From Deltaproteobacteria bacterium (GTDB taxonomy: Bacteria; Desulfobacterota; Binatia; UBA9968; JAJDTQ01), in the NCBI GenBank assembly GCA_028818755.1, contig JAPPNF010000148.1, forward strand, positions 1-64,000: 64,000 nucleotides of DNA, in the 5' to 3' direction. A program made the translations under genes and the position numbers. The notes beneath the pieces were generated by a model. The model was not told where the DNA came from. It did not search any database and worked only from the letters and a program-made list of their open reading frames with translations. Positions 33,322 through 41,843 of the stretch are shown piece after piece; within the stretch, counting starts at the first letter, position 1; each line of letters begins with the position of its first letter.

Positions 33322-33915
33322 TCAGCGGCGGCGCAGCTCGAAGGGCGCCTCTTCCCCCGCCATCAGCCGGCGGATGTTCTCCCGGTGGCGGACCACCACC
33401 AGGAATCCGATGACAAGGTTCAGCCAGACCGTTTCCACCGGATACGACAACGCCCACGCCGCGACCGGACCCGCTACCGCCGCGGCCATGGAGGCGGGGG
33501 ACACCCGGCGGCTTGCCAGGATCACCAGCGCGAAGACCCCCAACAGTACCAGGAGGCCCAGCGGCATGACCCCCAGGTAGACGCCGGCGGCGGTGGCCAC
33601 ACCCTTGCCGCCCTTAAACTTCAGGAATACGGGGTAGAGGTGGCCCGCGAAGGCGGCCAGACCGGCCGCGGCGGCCGCGCCCGCGCCGAGGTCCAGCAGG
33701 TGGGCCGCCAGAACCGGCAGAAAACCCTTGGCCACGTCGGCGAACAGAGTGACGAGGCCCTTCTTCCAGCCTAGCGTCCGCGCCACGTTGGTGGCGCCGA
33801 TGTTGCCGCTGCCGGCGTCGCGGACGTCCACGCCCGAGGACGAGCCCACCAGGAAGCCGGAGGGCACGGATCCCAAGAGATAGGACAGTATCGTCAGTAT
33901 GATCGGGGCAGCCAT
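33322..33915 (-). CDS. plsY: Glycerol-3-phosphate acyltransferase PlsY
   Basis: PlsY transfers the acyl group from acyl-phosphate to glycerol-3-phosphate, the first step of phospholipid synthesis, in the inner membrane. The 197-residue protein has the three family motifs: SVPSGFLVG with GSGNIGATNVART, HLYPVFLKFKGGKGVAT, and RHRENIRRLMAGEE. About five membrane segments are predicted. ATG 33915 (MAAPIILTILSYLLGS) is the normal start. Confidence 0.97.
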   Translation of the reverse strand: MAAPIILTILSYLLGSVPSGFLVGSSSGVDVRDAGSGNIGATNVARTLGWKKGLVTLFADVAKGFLPVLAAHLLDLGAGAAAAAGLAAFAGHLYPVFLKFKGGKGVATAAGVYLGVMPLGLLVLLGVFALVILASRRVSPASMAAAVAGPVAAWALSYPVETVWLNLVIGFLVVVRHRENIRRLMAGEEAPFELRRR

Positions 33916-33959
33916 GGCGTCGACCCGGCTCGTCGGCCGGCATACTCCCATTCCGGGAC

Positions 33960-33991
33960 AAAAAAAGGGAGGAAGCACGGGGCCTCCTCCC
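33960..33991 (-). terminator. Rho-independent terminator after the cupin gene
   Basis: On the minus strand GGGAGGA pairs with TCCTCCC and is followed by a run of seven T residues. It lies about 20 bp after the cupin stop (34012) and before plsY, a classic intrinsic terminator. Confidence 0.85.
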
Positions 33992-34011
33992 TCTGCCGCA
34001 AGGCCCGTTTC

Positions 34012-35109
34012 TTATGCCGCGGGCTTCACGTAAACGTTGGGATCCATCCGCGACTCGGCTCCCAGCCTGGTCATGTCGGACTCGAACATCTCGCGAATGT
34101 ACTCCGGCTGGTCATAGTACTCGATCTGGTTCCCGCCGGACTTCACGTCCTTGTCGACCTTGGAGATGTCTCCGTAGCCCTCGCCCATGCTGTGCTTGAT
34201 GCCGCCGAAACGCAAGGGCAGATAGCGCGCGCCGGTGGGGCCGAGGTTGAAGTGCTGGTGGAACATCATCTCCGGCGGCACGAACACGCTGCCGTCCTGC
34301 CAGTCGTAGCGCTTGGGCTCCTCGCCTTCCCACCAGAACAACGAGAAACCCTGCCCCTTGATGATGATGACGTTGAAGCCCGGCCCGTGGCGGTGGGCCT
34401 TCTTGTAGGTCCCCACGGGGAACTCGGAGATGTGCGCCGCCATGGTGCCGTCGCACATTTCGAGAAAGACGTTCTTGCCGCCCGCGCCCCGCTCCTTCCA
34501 CTCCTGGAGGTTGAAAGTGCGGGTGTCGGCGATGAAGTTGGTCTCCCAGATCCGGCCGGGATGCTGCGTGCCCTGGCTGGAGAAAAAGTCCGGCCGCCCG
34601 TCGAAGCGGTCCCGGAAGTCGTAGGGCGTGTTGAAGATAAAGTCGTCGTTGTGGAACAGGCTGAAGACGATGGGCATGTTGTTGACCGAGAACAGCCGCG
34701 CCGGCTTGTCGCCCTGGCCGTTGAAGTGCTGGTGATGCACGTTCAACGGGACCGAAATGAGGCTCCCTTCCTGCCACTCGAAGGTCTGCTTGGCGCCGTT
34801 GTCGTTCCAGATGGTGGTGGCGCCACGGCCCTGCACCACCAGGATCAGCTCCTCGTAGAGATGGCGCATGGGGTTGAGGCTCTTGCCCGGCGCGATCTCG
34901 ACGATGTAGGCGCCCGTGGCATCGCCCGCTCCCTCCATGTTGAACAGGGTCCCGTCACCGCCCATGCGGTCCCACCATTTTAGTGGCACCTCCTTCAGGT
35001 CCTTGATGAAGAAAGTATCGACGACGTCGACTCCCTCGCCCTTCTGCCACTTGTAGAAATAGGGGATGTTGTCCATCGTGGTTTCGATCTCTTGCGCCGG
35101 CTTGGCCAT
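34012..35109 (-). CDS. Double-cupin domain protein
   Basis: A 365-residue protein with two cupin modules. The first has RHLYEELILVVQGRGATTIW and VPLNVHHQHFNG, the second HRHGPGFNVIIIKGQGFSLFW and VPPEMMFHQHFNLG; each pair supplies histidine and glutamate metal ligands. It is similar in layout to gentisate-type bicupins and proteins annotated as ethanolamine ammonia-lyase activators, but the reaction is unknown. It has its own terminator and appears monocistronic. Confidence 0.85.
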   Translation of the reverse strand: MAKPAQEIETTMDNIPYFYKWQKGEGVDVVDTFFIKDLKEVPLKWWDRMGGDGTLFNMEGAGDATGAYIVEIAPGKSLNPMRHLYEELILVVQGRGATTIWNDNGAKQTFEWQEGSLISVPLNVHHQHFNGQGDKPARLFSVNNMPIVFSLFHNDDFIFNTPYDFRDRFDGRPDFFSSQGTQHPGRIWETNFIADTRTFNLQEWKERGAGGKNVFLEMCDGTMAAHISEFPVGTYKKAHRHGPGFNVIIIKGQGFSLFWWEGEEPKRYDWQDGSVFVPPEMMFHQHFNLGPTGARYLPLRFGGIKHSMGEGYGDISKVDKDVKSGGNQIEYYDQPEYIREMFESDMTRLGAESRMDPNVYVKPAA

Positions 35110-35224
35110 GGGCTCCTCCCAATCTCAATGAAATTCAAGGGGTATCTCTTACATGAGGCGTGTTGAAAATACAACCAACGTCGCGGCGAGGCCCACGGGC
35201 AAACACCCGCGATCACAGACCGTC

Positions 35225-35253
35225 TTGACATACAATAACTACTAATTTATTTG
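35225..35253 (+). promoter_or_regulatory. Putative promoter of the Fic gene, overlapped by palindrome
   Basis: A perfect -35 TTGACA at 35225-35230 is followed, after 17 bp, by a weak -10 TATTTG at 35248. The -10 lies inside the 24-bp palindrome at 35240-35263, so a protein bound there should block transcription. Confidence 0.5.
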
Positions 35254-35263
35254 TGAATTAGTA
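35240..35263. repeat. 24-bp palindrome upstream of the Fic gene
   Basis: Arms TACTAATTT and GAATTAGTA (8 of 9 positions pair) around ATTTGT. It ends 17 bp before the Fic start codon. A near-identical palindrome lies just after the gene (36621-36644). Likely an operator, or one end of an inserted unit. Confidence 0.85.
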
Positions 35264-35280
35264 TTTGTTGGTTTCGGACG

Positions 35281-36615
35281 ATGAAGATCCCACGAACCGC
35301 CCCAAGTCTCGGCGAGATCCTCTCGAACTTGAAAGAGCCCGACCGGATGGCTGCGTTGCTCACGCGTGAGGGGATCGGTCCCTCGCAGGGGAAGAAGTAC
35401 CGGCATTGGGAAAACCTCAGTCGCATCCAGCCCCCGACCGGACTCTCATCCGAGGAATGGTGGGCGGCCGTGAAATTCGCCCGCCACCAGACGCGCAGGG
35501 CCATTCCGCTGAAGGACAAGGACGGTGCCTTCTTCACCTACTGCCTCGCGGATCCCGTTCTCGAATCCCTCTACGAAATCGACCGGGACGTAATCGGGAG
35601 AATCACGACAAATGACCAACTCCTGAACCCACAAACCAGGGACCGCTATGTCGTGAGTTCACTGATCGAGGAGGCCATCACCTCAAGCCAGCTCGAAGGG
35701 GCGTCAACAACGCGCGACGCGGCAAAGCAAATGATTCGCTCCGGCCGGAACCCGGTGAATCGAAGCGAGAGGATGATCCTCAACAACTATCGGGCGATCC
35801 AACGGGTCAAGGAACTCACGGCACAACCCCTAACCCCCGAGATCGTATTCACAATCCACGAAACGCTGGTCGAAGGAACCCTCGAGGAGGACCCGGTCGG
35901 CAACCATCTGCGGAAACCGGACGACGGTGTCGCCGTCTACCACGACAGGGACGGAACCCTGTTCCATACTCCCCCGCCCGCACGGGAAATCGCCCGTCGC
36001 ATGGCCGCCATGTGTGACTTCGCGAACAAGACCCGGACGGACACCTTTCTGCATCCGATCCTGAAGGCGATTATCCTCCATTTCTGGCTTGCCTACGACC
36101 ATCCGTTCGTCGACGGCAACGGCAGGACCGCCAGGGCGTTGTTTTACTGGTCGGTACTCTCACGGGATTTCTGGATGTTCGAGTTTCTTTCGATTTCGGC
36201 CGTCATCCGGAGATCGCCCACCAGGTATGCCAAGTCCTTCCTCTACACCGAGACCGACGAGAACGATCTGACCTACTTTCTCTTGGCTCAGCTTCAAGTC
36301 ATCCGGCAGGCCATCAAGGCCTTGTACGCATACCTCGACAAGAAAGCGCTGGAAATTCGAAGCATCGAGCAGATTCTTCAATCCCACGTCTCGATCAACC
36401 ACCGGCAACTGGCGCTGCTCGGTCATGCCCTGCGACACCCAGGGGTGCGCTACACGATAGACACACACAAGAAAACTCACGGAATCACCTATCAGACGGC
36501 TCGGACCGACCTTCTCGACCTTGCATCACGGAAACTGCTCGTCAGGACGAAGACGGGGCGGTTTTTCTCCTTCACCGCGCCCGCGGACCTGGCGAAGCGG
36601 CTGAAGGTCTTGTGA
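35281..36615 (+). CDS. Fic-domain AMP-transferase-type protein with C-terminal winged helix
   Basis: Fic proteins transfer AMP or related groups from nucleotides to target hydroxyls. This 444-residue protein has the core motif HPFVDGNGRTAR (residues 274-285) with the catalytic histidine. The upstream inhibitory-helix motif SSQLEG (135-140) is of the (S/T)xxxE(G/N) type, placed N-terminally as in class II Fic proteins that self-inhibit. The C-terminal 75 residues (TIDTHKKTHGITYQTARTDL, then RKLLVRTKTGRFF) look like a winged helix, so it may regulate itself. No antitoxin gene is adjacent. Twin palindromes flank it. Confidence 0.93.
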   Translation: MKIPRTAPSLGEILSNLKEPDRMAALLTREGIGPSQGKKYRHWENLSRIQPPTGLSSEEWWAAVKFARHQTRRAIPLKDKDGAFFTYCLADPVLESLYEIDRDVIGRITTNDQLLNPQTRDRYVVSSLIEEAITSSQLEGASTTRDAAKQMIRSGRNPVNRSERMILNNYRAIQRVKELTAQPLTPEIVFTIHETLVEGTLEEDPVGNHLRKPDDGVAVYHDRDGTLFHTPPPAREIARRMAAMCDFANKTRTDTFLHPILKAIILHFWLAYDHPFVDGNGRTARALFYWSVLSRDFWMFEFLSISAVIRRSPTRYAKSFLYTETDENDLTYFLLAQLQVIRQAIKALYAYLDKKALEIRSIEQILQSHVSINHRQLALLGHALRHPGVRYTIDTHKKTHGITYQTARTDLLDLASRKLLVRTKTGRFFSFTAPADLAKRLKVL

Positions 36616-36620
36616 TCAAT

Positions 36621-36644
36621 TACTAATTTATAAACAAATTAGTA
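36621..36644. repeat. 24-bp palindrome downstream of the Fic gene
   Basis: Perfect 9-bp arms TACTAATTT / AAATTAGTA around ATAAAC, starting 6 bp after the Fic stop codon. Half-sites are the same as in the upstream palindrome. This AT-rich sequence stands out from the GC-rich surroundings. Confidence 0.88.
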
Positions 36645-36688
36645 GCAAGCTAGTATTTTGGAAGGCACGCGGCCCGGCACACCCTTGT

Positions 36689-36718
36689 TTGACACCCCGG
36701 ATCACGCTTCCCTATAGT
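36689..36718 (+). promoter_or_regulatory. Sigma-70-type promoter of the M24 peptidase gene
   Basis: TTGACA at 36689-36694 and TATAGT at 36713-36718 with an 18-bp spacer, about 47 bp upstream of the ATG. A well-placed AGGGAG lies at the ribosome-binding position. Confidence 0.7.
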
Positions 36719-36764
36719 CAGTGCCTTCACGGCATCGTAAACCTTATCCCCAGGGAGTTCACAC

Positions 36765-37952
36765 ATGTGGATCAACGAACCGCGGGCGAAGCGGGTTCTG
36801 GCCGAACGGGACCTGGACGGCTTGATGGCCGCCACCAACATTCCCAACGTCTTCTACCTGAGCGGCGTGTGGCGCCGGCAGGACATCGCCGCCATCGTCA
36901 CCCGGGACGCCGTGACCGCGCCCTGGATCGTGATCCCCCGGGGCGAGGTGGACTACATGGTGGACACGGTGCCGCCGGCAGGGGTGGTCACCTACGGCAC
37001 CTTCCATCGGGTGATGGAGGACAACGGGCCGCTGACACCCCGCGAGCAGCGTATCCGCGAGATCGGCATCGACCTGGAGCCGATGAAGGATTTCTTCGAG
37101 GGCATCGTCCGGACGCTGGAGAGCGCGGGCCTCGACCGCGGCCGGCTCGGCTACGACGAACGGGGCCTGGACCCGGCGCTGACGGAGCGGCTCAAGGAGC
37201 GGTTTCCGCACCTAGAACTGGTGCCGGCCATGTCTGCGTTCCGCGAGATCCGCATGGTCAAGAGCGCCGCCGAGATCGAGCGCATGACCGAGGCGGTGCG
37301 CATCACCGAGCAGTCCATCTACGAGGCCGCCCACGAGGCCCGGGAAGGCATGACCGAGGCGGAGATGTGCCTCGCCTTCGACCTGGGCCAGGTGCGGCGC
37401 GGCGCCGAGCCCAACATGAACCACGTGGGCTTTGGCCGAAGCGCCGCCCTGGGCATGACCAACGTGCCCGAAGACACCCTCAAGGTCGGCGACATGATCC
37501 GCTTCGACGTCGGATGCCTCTACAAGGGGTATCTCACCGACATGTCGCGGACCTTTTCGTTCGGCCCGCCGGACGACAAATTCTTCAGATATTACAACGC
37601 GATACTGAAAGGCCAAGATCTGGCCCTCGACCTCATCAAACCGGGCAAGGTCGCCTCGGAGATCTTCAACGAAACGGTGGCGGAAGTTCGCGATACAGGC
37701 ATCCCGCACTACGCCCGCCAGCACGTGGGACACGGCATCGGCCTGGGCCTCGGCGGCTACGATCGCCCCACCATCTCCCCGGGAGACGACACGCCTCTCG
37801 AGGCCGACATGGTGCTGTGCATCGAGACCCCGTACTACGAGATGGGCTGGGGCAGCGTCCAGGTGGAAGACATGATCGTCGTCACCGAGGACGGCTACCG
37901 CCGCCTCACGTCCGTGCCCCGGCACCTCCAGGTGCTGGAGCCTCGCTCGTGA
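36765..37952 (+). CDS. M24-family Xaa-Pro peptidase-like protein
   Basis: A 395-residue pita-bread-fold metallopeptidase or lyase. The N-terminal creatinase domain is followed by the metal-binding residues in IRFDVGCLYKGYLTDMSRTF (two Asp), RQHVGHGIGLGLGGYDRP (His), VLCIETPYYEMGWG (Glu) and VQVEDMIVVTEDG (Glu), all present. Family members cleave Xaa-Pro bonds or act on creatine and dimethylsulfoniopropionate; sequence alone does not choose. Its stop codon is adjacent to the left arm of a palindromic repeat. Confidence 0.92.
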   Translation: MWINEPRAKRVLAERDLDGLMAATNIPNVFYLSGVWRRQDIAAIVTRDAVTAPWIVIPRGEVDYMVDTVPPAGVVTYGTFHRVMEDNGPLTPREQRIREIGIDLEPMKDFFEGIVRTLESAGLDRGRLGYDERGLDPALTERLKERFPHLELVPAMSAFREIRMVKSAAEIERMTEAVRITEQSIYEAAHEAREGMTEAEMCLAFDLGQVRRGAEPNMNHVGFGRSAALGMTNVPEDTLKVGDMIRFDVGCLYKGYLTDMSRTFSFGPPDDKFFRYYNAILKGQDLALDLIKPGKVASEIFNETVAEVRDTGIPHYARQHVGHGIGLGLGGYDRPTISPGDDTPLEADMVLCIETPYYEMGWGSVQVEDMIVVTEDGYRRLTSVPRHLQVLEPRS

Positions 37953-38080
37953 TGGCGCCCTTCGACTTCGCTTCGCTACGCTCAGGGCGAACGGGGTTAT
38001 TCGAAAGGAGCCGTTGCACGGAAATCCTTACACTCAACCGTTCGCCCTGAGCGTAGCGAAGCGAAGTCGAAGGGCGCCAT
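37952..38080. repeat. Palindromic element with perfect 43-bp arms, copy A
   Basis: Left arm 37952-37994, right arm 38038-38080, exact reverse complements, with a 43-base unrelated loop. Arms begin ATGGCGCCCTTCGACTTCGC. Compared with copy B (40501) the arm carries GCGCCC and CAGGGCG where B has GCGTCC and CAGGACG, and both arms of each copy agree. It fills most of the 185-bp gap before the threonine-synthase-like gene. Confidence 0.95.
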
Positions 38081-38137
38081 CCCCGAAGTCGAGGGATTAC
38101 CGTCACGATTGATCCGAATCCCGAAGCCAGTCCTCAC

Positions 38138-39406
38138 ATGAGCCACCTCACCGGTCTCTCCTGTATCCGCTGCAACGCGTCCTTCGGCATCGAGCCCCGC
38201 TTCGACGGGTGCCCGGAATGCCGGCGGGAAGCGCCCGCCAACCTGACGCCCCGGTACGACATCGACGCCGCGGCCGGGGGCTTCTCCGTCGAGTCGCTAC
38301 GCGACCGGCCGCCCGGCATGCGCCGCTACCGCGAGTTGCTCCCCCCGGACATCCGGGACGCCGCGACCCTGGGTGAAGGGGAGACTCCGTTGCTCCACTG
38401 CGAGCGCTACGGCGGCCGGCTCGGGCTCGAGCGGCTGTTCCTGAAAGACGAATCACAGAACCCGTCGGGCTCCTTCAAGGATCGGCTGGCATTCGCCGCG
38501 ATGGCGATGGCGAAGCGGTTCGAGGCCAGGGCGGTGGGGGTCAGCTCCACCGGCAACGCCGGCGCCGCGGCCGCGGCCTACGCCGCCCGCGCCGGGCTCC
38601 CGTGCATCGTCCTCACCGTCCAGGGGGCGGCGTCCGCCATCGTCACCCAGATGCAGGCCTACGGCGCCATGGTGGTGGCCACGCGCACCAAGGCCGACCG
38701 CTGGAAGCTGTTGCAGACTGGGGTCGCCGAGTGGGGCTGGTATCCGACGTCGCCCTATTTCGGGCCGCCGGTGGGCAGCAACCCCTACGGCGTGGACGGG
38801 TACAAGACCCTCGCCTACGAGGTATGCGAACAGATGGACTGGGAGGCGCCTGACTGGTGCGTGCTGCCGGTGGCCTACGGCGACGCGCTGTTCGGCATGT
38901 GGAAGGGCTTCGGCGAGCTGGCGCGACTGGGCGTGATCCGCAAGCGGCCCCGCATGGTGGCGGCGGAGATGGCCGGCTGCCTCGCCGCCGCGCTGGCTTC
39001 CGGCGAGGACGCAATACCGGAGATCCCGGCGCCCACGCCCTACGTGGCCGGGTCCATCAGCGTCAACCAGAGCACCTATCAGGCTCTGCACGCGCTGCGC
39101 GCCTCCGGTGGGCCCGCGGTGTTGGCACGGAACGACGAGTTGCTGGGCCTGCAACGGGATCTGGCCGCGGACGAAGGCGTCTACGCCGAGCCGTCGTCCC
39201 TCGCCGCCCTTGCGGCAGTAGGCCGCCTGTGCCAGGAAGGGCGAATCGGCGGAAGCGACACTGTCGTCGTGGTGAACACCGCCAGCGGCCTCAAGGACAC
39301 CGCCGCCACCGCCGGGGCCGCACCGGAGATCCCCATCGTGGACGGCCACACCGCACAATTCCTGGCAACCCTGCGAGATGCCTACGGCTATCGCGCGGAG
39401 ACGTAA
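38138..39406 (+). CDS. Threonine synthase-like PLP-dependent enzyme
   Basis: A 422-residue fold-II PLP enzyme. The N-terminus has a zinc-ribbon CIRCN...CPECR, common in one group of threonine synthases and related proteins; the PLP lysine is in NPSGSFKDRLAF, and VSSTGNAGAAAAAYAARAG binds the phosphate. Threonine synthase is possible, but similar proteins act as serine/threonine dehydratases or on diaminopropionate. No threonine-pathway neighbours are present. Confidence 0.88.
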   Translation: MSHLTGLSCIRCNASFGIEPRFDGCPECRREAPANLTPRYDIDAAAGGFSVESLRDRPPGMRRYRELLPPDIRDAATLGEGETPLLHCERYGGRLGLERLFLKDESQNPSGSFKDRLAFAAMAMAKRFEARAVGVSSTGNAGAAAAAYAARAGLPCIVLTVQGAASAIVTQMQAYGAMVVATRTKADRWKLLQTGVAEWGWYPTSPYFGPPVGSNPYGVDGYKTLAYEVCEQMDWEAPDWCVLPVAYGDALFGMWKGFGELARLGVIRKRPRMVAAEMAGCLAAALASGEDAIPEIPAPTPYVAGSISVNQSTYQALHALRASGGPAVLARNDELLGLQRDLAADEGVYAEPSSLAALAAVGRLCQEGRIGGSDTVVVVNTASGLKDTAATAGAAPEIPIVDGHTAQFLATLRDAYGYRAET

Positions 39407-39420
39407 AGCCCCGAAAGCGT

Positions 39421-39442
39421 CATTCCCGCGAAAGCGGGAATC
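39421..39442. repeat. Short hairpin repeat (ATTCCCGC-GAAA-GCGGGAAT)
   Basis: Perfect 8-bp arms at 39422-39429 and 39434-39441 around a GAAA tetraloop. It lies in the gap between the threonine-synthase-like gene and the first LLM gene. A degenerate copy (CATTTCCGGGCAAGCGGGAATAC) lies near 40674-40696. Confidence 0.85.
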
Positions 39443-39488
39443 CACCGGCGGTATGGGGTGGAAATCGAAACGAGGCTGACGGAGATCC

Positions 39489-40493
39489 ATGAAATTCAGC
39501 ATCCAGCTCCCCACCTGCACCGAGGGCCTGGTCAACCCGGTGCCGTTCGTGGACCCGGAGGCGTTCATCCACATGGCCCAGGAGGCCGAACGGCTGGGGT
39601 ACGACGCGGTGTGGGGCAACGACCACATCACCCCGGCGGCCTACGCCCGGCAGAAATGGCCCGAGCCGCCCAACTTCTACGAGGTCCTGGTGACCCTTGC
39701 CACGGTGGGAGCCCGCACCACGCGCATCCGGCTGGGCACGGCCGTGCTGGTGTTGCCGCTGCGCGACCCGGTGCTGCTGGCCAAGCAGGTGAGCACCCTG
39801 GACCGGTTCACCGGCGGGCGGGTGATCCTGGGCACCGGCATCGGCGCCTACCGGGAGGAGTTCGACGCCCAGTGGCCGCGGCGAAAGGCCGAGCGGCGCG
39901 GCGACCTGCTGGACGAAAGCCTGGAGGCGCTGCAATCCCTGTTCCGGGACGCCGACGCCACCTACGAGGGCCGGCACATCGCCTTCCGGAACATCGCCAT
40001 GCGCCCCAAGCCGGTGCAAGACCCGCTGCCCATCTTCGTGGGCGGCCACAACGAAGCCATGATCCGGCGCGCGGCCCAACGCGGAAAGGGGTGGCTGCCC
40101 GGCTGGCGTCCTTTCGAGCAGATCGTGGAGCGCGTGGCGCTGCTGCGCCGTCTCACCGAGGAGGCCGGGCGGGAAACCCGCGCCGTGGAGGCTTGCTCCC
40201 AGTTCACCCTGTGCATCGGCAAGACCGTGGAAGAGGCCCGGGCGCGCTACCGCAAGACCGGCATGGTCCAGCACCGGGTCTCCCTGGCCCACACCGGCCG
40301 GGACCCGGCCCTGGCCGAGACACACAACCTCATCGGCAGCCCGGCCAGCATCCTGGAGCAGGTGGACTTCCTGGAAAAGGCCGGAATTGACCACATCTGC
40401 GCCTTGCAGTTCCCATCGGACACGGGCGCGGAGATGCTGGAGCAGATCCAGTGGCTGGCCGAGGAGGTGATGAAGCCGTTCAACGGCGGCTAG
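39489..40493 (+). CDS. LLM-class (luciferase-like) flavin-dependent oxidoreductase 1
   Basis: A 334-residue TIM-barrel oxidoreductase of the bacterial luciferase-like superfamily that uses FMN or F420. Typical segments are MKFSIQLPT, AQEAERLGYDAVWGNDH, RLGTAVLVLPLRDPVLLAKQVSTL, DRFTGGRVILGTGIG and PLPIFVGGHNEAMIRRAAQRG. Substrate unknown. A GGAG lies just upstream. It is one of three LLM genes on this strand within 6 kb. Confidence 0.92.
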   Translation: MKFSIQLPTCTEGLVNPVPFVDPEAFIHMAQEAERLGYDAVWGNDHITPAAYARQKWPEPPNFYEVLVTLATVGARTTRIRLGTAVLVLPLRDPVLLAKQVSTLDRFTGGRVILGTGIGAYREEFDAQWPRRKAERRGDLLDESLEALQSLFRDADATYEGRHIAFRNIAMRPKPVQDPLPIFVGGHNEAMIRRAAQRGKGWLPGWRPFEQIVERVALLRRLTEEAGRETRAVEACSQFTLCIGKTVEEARARYRKTGMVQHRVSLAHTGRDPALAETHNLIGSPASILEQVDFLEKAGIDHICALQFPSDTGAEMLEQIQWLAEEVMKPFNGG

Positions 40494-40500
40494 CGCCCCA

Positions 40501-40633
40501 ATGGCGTCCTTCGACTTCGCTTCGCTACGCTCAGGACGAACGGTTTGGAAACTCTGTGGACTGGCGGGGTTGCTGCGGAACACAAAGGTTCCGTTCGTCC
40601 TGAGCGTAGCGAAGCGAAGTCGAAGGACGCCAT
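40501..40633. repeat. Palindromic element with perfect 43-bp arms, copy B
   Basis: Left arm 40501-40543, right arm 40591-40633, exact reverse complements, with a 47-base loop unlike that of copy A. Arms begin ATGGCGTCCTTCGACTTCGC. The element begins 7 bp after the stop of LLM gene 1. Confidence 0.95.
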
Positions 40634-40721
40634 GTAAATATCACTGGCAGTCGGTGACTGCAGCGCCCCTCAGTCATTTCCGGGCAAGCGGGAATACAGG
40701 GGCGGGGATGGAAAGTAGTTC

Positions 40722-41684
40722 ATGACACAACCAAAGACTGCGGTCGGCTACCTGCTGCCTACTCGGGAAATCGTGATGGCGCAAGCCGTGCCGGACCTGA
40801 GCCGCATCATGCGACTGGCGGAACGGGCCGAGGAACTCGGTTTCGACTCCATCTGGGTGGGGGACAGCATCCTGGCGCGTCCGCGCCTGGAACCGCTGAC
40901 CACGCTGGCCGCGGCGGCCGCGCGCACCAGCCGCGTGAAGCTGGGCACCGCCGTGCTTCTCCCGGCCTTGCGCCACCCCGTCGTCCTCGCCAACGAGCTG
41001 GCCAACCTCGACCTCGTCTGCAACGGCCGGCTGATCCTGGGCCTGGGCATCGCCGGCAACAACAACAGCATCGAGCGAGAGTTCACCGCCTGCGGCGTTG
41101 ATTTCAAGCATCGCATCGGCATCTTCGAAGAGGGCGTGGCCCTCATGAGGAGGCTGTGGACGGAACCCGAGGTGACCTTTCACGGGCGCCACTTCCACCT
41201 TGACGGCGTGCGCCTGGGCCTTCGCCCGGCCCAGTCCTCGGGCATACCGCTGTGGCTCGCCGGCGGCGTGGACAACGCGCTGCGCCGGGTGCTGCGGCTG
41301 GCCGACGGCTGGTTCCCGCTGCCCAACTCCCCGGAAAGCTTCGCCCGCAACTGGGAGCGGATCGAATCCCTGGCCCAGGAGATGGGGCACGGCGCCGCCC
41401 GGCTCGCCCGCGCCGTCTACGTCACCGTGAACCTGAACGACGACACCGCCCAGGCCGAGCGCGAGATGCGGTCGTTTATGGAGAGCTACTACAAGGTGTC
41501 CTACGAAACGATGGTGGCCTTGCAGCCCCCGTGCAACGGTCCGGCCGCCCGATGCGTCGAATGGCTCCAGGCATTCGTCGAGCGGGGTGCCGAGACCATC
41601 GTCGTGCGCTTCGGCGCCCCGGACCAGACGGCCCAGCAGGAACGCTTCGCCGCCGAAGTGCTGCCCGCCCTCCGCGTTGCATAG
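40722..41684 (+). CDS. LLM-class flavin-dependent oxidoreductase 2
   Basis: A 320-residue luciferase-like protein: RAEELGFDSIWVGDSILARPRLEPLTTLAA, RVKLGTAVLLPALRHPVVLANELANL and LILGLGIAGNN are in order, each at its usual place. It is not close enough to LLM 1 to look like a recent tandem duplicate. Substrate and cofactor (FMN or F420) cannot be told. Start ATG at 40722 has GGAAAG upstream. Confidence 0.92.
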   Translation: MTQPKTAVGYLLPTREIVMAQAVPDLSRIMRLAERAEELGFDSIWVGDSILARPRLEPLTTLAAAAARTSRVKLGTAVLLPALRHPVVLANELANLDLVCNGRLILGLGIAGNNNSIEREFTACGVDFKHRIGIFEEGVALMRRLWTEPEVTFHGRHFHLDGVRLGLRPAQSSGIPLWLAGGVDNALRRVLRLADGWFPLPNSPESFARNWERIESLAQEMGHGAARLARAVYVTVNLNDDTAQAEREMRSFMESYYKVSYETMVALQPPCNGPAARCVEWLQAFVERGAETIVVRFGAPDQTAQQERFAAEVLPALRVA

Positions 41685-41770
41685 TACCTCTCCATACGTA
41701 CAGTACGCGCTTGGCCACCCTGTCACCGAAGGGTTCATGAGGCTTCACCCGCGTGAGTGATGCGAGCCTC

Positions 41771-41798
41771 TTGCCACCCCGGAATCGCGTGTTATGCT
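41771..41798 (+). promoter_or_regulatory. Putative promoter of the restriction-modification pair
   Basis: TTGCCA at 41771-41776 and TATGCT at 41793-41798 with a 16-bp spacer, 45 bp upstream of the proposed TTG start. A small perfect palindrome CGTAC-A-GTACG lies further upstream (41697-41707). Confidence 0.45.
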
Positions 41799-41843
41799 TC
41801 TCGGATCGGTAGCTTGAGCTTCTGTCAAGACTGCGGAGTTCCT

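Noticed and set aside
37952..38080. CRISPR array or transposon ends
   Set aside because: The 43-bp arms are inverted, not direct repeats, the loop is short and codes for nothing, and there are no spacers.
41757..41843. ATG start at 41757 for the methyltransferase
   Set aside because: It lies before the likely promoter and has no Shine-Dalgarno sequence; the added 29 residues look unrelated.
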